DNA of 64,000 bases from Pseudomonas sp. MM213. Its GTDB lineage: Bacteria > Pseudomonadota > Gammaproteobacteria > Pseudomonadales > Pseudomonadaceae. Positions 60,828-64,000 of this stretch are shown in pieces. The first letter of the stretch is position 1. Each line of letters opens with the position of its first letter. Location: assembly GCF_020423045.1 (NCBI RefSeq), contig NZ_CP081943.1, forward strand, positions 372,001 through 436,000, in the 5' to 3' direction. A program made the translations under genes and the position numbers. The notes under the pieces are model-generated. The model worked only from the letters and a program-made list of their open reading frames with translations. It was not told the DNA's origin and did no database searches.

Positions 60828-62862
60828 TTTGCGCCTCCAGTTTGGCCTTCTCGCAAATCGCGCAGATCGGCTTCTTCTGCATCAACGCTTGGCGCTGCGC
60901 GGGCACCAGCAATTGCCCGGCCTTATCCGCATCCGCCTGCTTCAACGGCCCCGGCAATATCGGCGCCGCCCCTGTCCCGCTGCCCGGTCCGCCACCGGAG
61001 TTCATGTTGATCGCCGGCCCGCTCATGGTGACGCCGCCGGCATCGATCTTGATGAAGCTGCCGCCGCCGATCAGGGTCAGTTCGCTGCCGGCTTCGAGCA
61101 CGATTTTCATGCCGCTGCTCAGGTGGATTTCCTGGCCTGCGTCGATGAATTGCCCGGTGCCGATCTTGATGTGCTGGTTCACGCCCACGGTCAGGTGGTC
61201 GTTGGCGCGGGCTTCGACTTTGCGGTCTTCATAAACGGTGTGGTGTTCTTCGGCCTTGAATTCGCTGTAGCTGTTCTTCTCCACGGTGTCGTGGCGTTCG
61301 TTGCCGACGCGGATCTTCTGGTCGTGTTCGACGTTTTCGTCCCAGTCGCGCTGGGCGTGGAGGAAGATCTGTTCCTGGCCTTTCTTGTCTTCGATGCGCA
61401 GTTCGTTGAAGCCTGCGCCACCCGGTGAACTCAGGGTTTTGAAGGTGGTGCGGGTCTTGTTCGCCGGCAGGGCGTACGGGACGACGTTTTCCTTGTGGTA
61501 CAGGCAGCCGCTGATCAGCGGCTGGTCGGGGTCGCCTTCGAGGAACGTGACGAGCACTTCCATGCCGATTCGCGGGATGGCGATGCCGCCGTAGTGAGCA
61601 CCGGCCCAGGCGGAGGAGACGCGCAGCCAGCAGCTGGTCTTGTCGTCGGCCTGACCTTCGCGGTCCCAGTGGAATTGCACTTTGACGCGGCCGTACTGAT
61701 CACAGTGGATTTCTTCACCTTTTGGCCCGGTGACCACGGCGCTCTGGCTGCCGAGAATGCGCGGTTTCTTCTGCGTCAGCGGCGGGCGGTTCGGCACGTC
61801 CCACGGGGTGGCCTGGAAGCGGTTGCGATAACCCTGATGGAAGTCGTCTTTCAGGTTGGTCGTGCTGCTGGTGACCGACTCTTCCAGCACTTGCGGCTGT
61901 TTGCCTTCGTGCAGGACTTCGGTGAGCAGCCACAGGTCGTTCCATTTAGCTTTCGGGTGTTGGGTCAGGGCCAGGAAATGGCCACTGACCAGCAACGGCT
62001 GATCGCTTTTGCCTTCGCCCAGCTGGAAGTCGCTGCGGTGACGTTCGAGGGCACGTTTGGCCAGGTGCTTGCCGCGTTCGCGGTCGATGAAGCGACCAGG
62101 GTAGTCGTAGTCTTCGAGGTCGGGCAGGGCGTCGCCACGGTGTTCGCTTTCGAGGTTGATGCGCGGTTTTTCGAAGTCGTAGTCGCGGCGGGTGATGCGG
62201 CTGGTGCGGGTTTCCAGGCGCAGGTCGAAGCGCTTGATCACCGGGTCGCTGGCGACCATGCCGGAATCTTGCTGATAGGCCACGGGCGCGAGTTTCGGGA
62301 ACACCGTCTGGTCATCGCCGAACACCAGTTTGTGGGCTGTGGCGCTGTGCTCGAAGTGGTAGTGGATACCTTCTTCCTCGCACAGGCGCTGGACGAATTG
62401 CAGGTCCGATTCATCGTACTGAACGCAGTAGATGCGCTCGGGATAAATCGCCCCGACTTTGAATTGGTAGGCATTGCTCTGGATGCCGTGCTCTTCGAGG
62501 ACCAGACCGATGATTTTCGGTACCGTGAGGTTCTGGAAGATGCGCTGGTTGATGCGGTGCGCGAGGTAGGACAGTTGCGGGCGCAGGGTCACCGCGTAGC
62601 GGGTCAGGCGTTTGCCGGAATCACCCTGGGCGGCGCGATAGATCTGGCCATGGATGCCGCTACCGTTGGGCGAGAGCTGCAAAAAGGCCGGTTTGTGCAG
62701 CAGGCTTTCGAGGTCCAGGGACGGCTTTTCACTGACCAGTTCCACCTCAAACACAAACGGCTGGCTGATGGCTTCCCGACCTTGCAGGGATAAAACCTGG
62801 AAGTCGCTGGAAAGACCTTCGATGGTCAGGGCAAAGTGAGTCTGATTGGCCGGCGCGAACAT
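60820..62862 (-). CDS. vgrG: T6SS spike protein VgrG (TssI)
   Basis: 680 residues: gp27-like base (about 1-370; LQGREAISQPFVFEVELVS, RIYCVQYDESDLQFVQRLCEEEGIHYHFEH in parts), gp5 OB fold (about 385-470; DQYGRVKVQFHWDREG, WLRVSSAWAGAHYGG, PRIGMEVLVTFLEGDPDQPL) and a beta-helix needle (ENVEHDQKIRVGNERHDTVE to GSFIKIDAGGVTMSG). The tail after the needle contains Cys-rich PICAICEKAKLEAQNA, perhaps the adaptor-binding site. The ATG at 62862 is preferred (AACAAGGG upstream). Confidence 0.93.
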   Translation of the reverse strand: MFAPANQTHFALTIEGLSSDFQVLSLQGREAISQPFVFEVELVSEKPSLDLESLLHKPAFLQLSPNGSGIHGQIYRAAQGDSGKRLTRYAVTLRPQLSYLAHRINQRIFQNLTVPKIIGLVLEEHGIQSNAYQFKVGAIYPERIYCVQYDESDLQFVQRLCEEEGIHYHFEHSATAHKLVFGDDQTVFPKLAPVAYQQDSGMVASDPVIKRFDLRLETRTSRITRRDYDFEKPRINLESEHRGDALPDLEDYDYPGRFIDRERGKHLAKRALERHRSDFQLGEGKSDQPLLVSGHFLALTQHPKAKWNDLWLLTEVLHEGKQPQVLEESVTSSTTNLKDDFHQGYRNRFQATPWDVPNRPPLTQKKPRILGSQSAVVTGPKGEEIHCDQYGRVKVQFHWDREGQADDKTSCWLRVSSAWAGAHYGGIAIPRIGMEVLVTFLEGDPDQPLISGCLYHKENVVPYALPANKTRTTFKTLSSPGGAGFNELRIEDKKGQEQIFLHAQRDWDENVEHDQKIRVGNERHDTVEKNSYSEFKAEEHHTVYEDRKVEARANDHLTVGVNQHIKIGTGQFIDAGQEIHLSSGMKIVLEAGSELTLIGGGSFIKIDAGGVTMSGPAINMNSGGGPGSGTGAAPILPGPLKQADADKAGQLLVPAQRQALMQKKPICAICEKAKLEAQNA

Positions 62863-62993
62863 CCCTTGTTCCTCGTGCTGTGGAGCGGCGTTCGTCGACA
62901 ACCGCAAAGCGGATCAACGCACGCGAAATTCTGGAGGGGCGTAAACAACATCGACCAGCAGAGCTGGCCGATGCTTGTAACGATCAGCCGTAA

Positions 62994-63509
62994 TTAAACG
63001 ACTGGAGCACGCCAGTCATCGGAACCCGAAGTACCGGATACTTCGTGGGTCCAGGTGATTTTGCGGTAGGTGAACTGCACTTCTTCCAGGTGGGTGAAGT
63101 GCGAGTTGCCTGGATCCTGGCAGTTGTGCATTTTGTTGTTGATGGCGACGATGATCGCGTCTTCCAGTTTGGTGGTGTAGTAGTGCTCTTGAGTACCTTG
63201 AGCCGAAGTACGGAACCACTGGATAACGATTTCGCTCATGCGCTCGCCGGAGGTCAGAGCCGCTTGCAGCAGAGGCGAAGCCTTGTCGTAGACCTTGGTG
63301 ATCACGACTGGCTTGTGTACGCGCTGACCGGTCGGTTGGCCGGATTGCGGGTCACGCGGGATGATCACGTCGTGGCTGAAAGCCTGAACCATGACCTGGT
63401 CTTCGTGGCCTTCCTGGTAGGTGTTGCCAACGGAGTCGGCAGTGAAGGCGCCGGCAGTGATCAGGCCTTGTTTTTCGCCAGTGACGGACATGTACGCTGG
63501 TGTTGCCAT
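62994..63509 (-). CDS. hcp: T6SS tube protein Hcp (TssD)
   Basis: 171 residues, the standard Hcp length, starting MATPAYMSVTGEKQGLITAG and containing DQVMVQAFSHDVIIPRDPQSGQPTGQR in pieces and ending with TWTHEVSGTSGSDDW. Hcp hexamers stack into the tube and carry small effectors. The ATG at 63509 follows AAGGAG. It is the first gene of the hcp-vgrG-adaptor-toxin-immunity cluster. The 131-bp gap to vgrG shows no separate gene. No sheath or baseplate genes are here, so this is an orphan effector island. Confidence 0.94.
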   Translation of the reverse strand: MATPAYMSVTGEKQGLITAGAFTADSVGNTYQEGHEDQVMVQAFSHDVIIPRDPQSGQPTGQRVHKPVVITKVYDKASPLLQAALTSGERMSEIVIQWFRTSAQGTQEHYYTTKLEDAIIVAINNKMHNCQDPGNSHFTHLEEVQFTYRKITWTHEVSGTSGSDDWRAPVV

Positions 63510-63579
63510 GGATGCTCTCCTTGCTGAATAAATAAAGGTGCCCGGGAGGCGGTATCGCCCGGTGGGTGCATGACTGTTA

Positions 63580-63594
63580 TCAAGGTCCGTGCCA
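63580..63594 (-). promoter_or_regulatory. Sigma54 promoter of the hcp cluster
   Basis: On the minus strand TGGCACGGACCTTGA matches the sigma54 consensus perfectly except for A in place of C at -12. It lies about 71 bp before the hcp ATG. Sigma54 control of hcp is well known in proteobacterial T6SSs. Confidence 0.6.
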
Positions 63595-63679
63595 TAAACG
63601 ATAAAAGCCATATAAAACAAAGCTTTGAGATGGTTTTGCGACTGTTTTTGAAACGCCGCGCAAGGATCTACGCGTAATG

Positions 63680-63801
63680 TGCGCAAGAACTTGCGCAGCA
63701 CTGCGCAACTTCTTGCGCACTCGGCTGGAGGCCCTGATTAGCCGGATGTTGTGCAGTGAAACCGGAGGATTTGCTCGGTCGATTGCGCAACTTCTTGCGC
63801 A
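63680..63801. promoter_or_regulatory. Three TGCGCAA-N4-TTGCGCA palindromes (candidate enhancer sites)
   Basis: Three 18-bp palindromes, at 63680-63697 (spacer GAAC), 63702-63719 and 63784-63801 (spacer CTTC in both), lie 86-207 bp upstream of the hcp sigma54 promoter. Number, symmetry and distance fit binding sites for a dimeric enhancer-binding protein. The divergent PfpI-type gene begins 118 bp further on and could share them. Confidence 0.6.
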
Positions 63802-63918
63802 TCAAGGCGGTTGGCCATCACTGAGAGAACCCGTGTAACAAGTGCAACGAACTGCGCAGCCGGGTGGTCAAAACTGCGCTGAGAAAACCGTACATTTCCC
63901 ACATTCAAGGAGCGCGAC

Positions 63919-64000
63919 ATGAAAATCCTGATGGTTTTGACGTCCCACGATCAATTGGGCAATACCGGTAAGAAAACCGGCTTCTGGCTGGAGGAATTCG
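63919..64000 (+). CDS. PfpI/DJ-1-type (type 1 glutamine amidotransferase-like) protein, partial
   Basis: Only the first 27 codons are in the window: MKILMVLTSHDQLGNTGKKT then GFWLEEF, the typical start of the HchA/PfpI-like class of DJ-1 proteins (glyoxalase III, chaperone or stress proteins). The ATG follows AAGGAGCGCGAC. It is divergent from the hcp cluster. Confidence 0.75.
   Translation, partial: MKILMVLTSHDQLGNTGKKTGFWLEEF

Noticed and set aside
61495..62793. 432-codon plus-strand frame opposite vgrG
   Set aside because: Antisense shadow of vgrG; no motif or start signal.
63738..63920. 60-codon minus-strand frame at the window end
   Set aside because: It covers the palindromic regulatory region and the start of the divergent PfpI-type gene; no coding evidence.

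Overview
The window looks like the chromosome of a fluorescent pseudomonad (Pseudomonas fluorescens/putida lineage). It has high GC content, many copies of the Pseudomonas REP/REPIN palindrome family (GTAGGAGC..GCTTGC type), DUF6124 and VanW genes, and a Pseudomonas-style H-type secretion cluster. Identification is by reading only; no database search was run.

Positions 1-43.4 kb form what appears to be one large manganese-oxidation and extracellular-matrix locus. The giant multicopper oxidase MnxG (4782-10589) is followed by a beta-propeller protein, two SCO-type copper chaperones, a cytochrome c/periplasmic-binding-protein fusion and a parvulin foldase. On either side lie the parts of a type II secretion/type IV pilus-like machine. 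The platform protein and major pseudopilin (gspF, gspG) are at 2-3.7 kb. The ATPase, four assembly proteins, a TPR-secretin and three pilin-like proteins are at 16.9-24.8 kb. The second set runs without a gap into csgEFG, the curli export genes. The curlins csgB and a very large csgA sit on the opposite strand, apparently in one operon with two paralogous secreted proteins (33.3-27.7 kb). Next come mnxS1, a second multicopper oxidase, an SCO-cytochrome c fusion, mnxS2 and mnxR: two sensor kinases and a sigma54-type response regulator matching the Mn(II)-oxidation regulators described in P. putida GB-1.

Good -24/-12 sigma54 promoter matches precede mnxG, the second oxidase, the secreted-protein/curlin operon and the lytic transglycosylase gene, with a weaker one before the secretion/curli operon. 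Several have a G4A/TC4 inverted repeat 50-120 bp upstream. My inference is that MnxS1/MnxS2-MnxR coordinates oxidase, copper loading, a dedicated secretion machine and a curli scaffold as one regulon.

Positions 43.5-50.7 kb are ordinary: a methyltransferase, an Att-like ABC transporter with a lipocalin-fold lipoprotein, a small secreted protein and a VanW-family protein. Positions 50.7-63.5 kb hold a type VI secretion effector island read on the minus strand: hcp, vgrG, a DUF4123 adaptor, a VasX-like toxin gene split in two by an apparent one-base loss in a homopolymer, and an array of five DUF6708-like paralogues plus a decayed copy, probably immunity genes. hcp has a near-consensus sigma54 promoter and three identical-format palindromes upstream. 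The window ends in the start of a PfpI/DJ-1-type gene.
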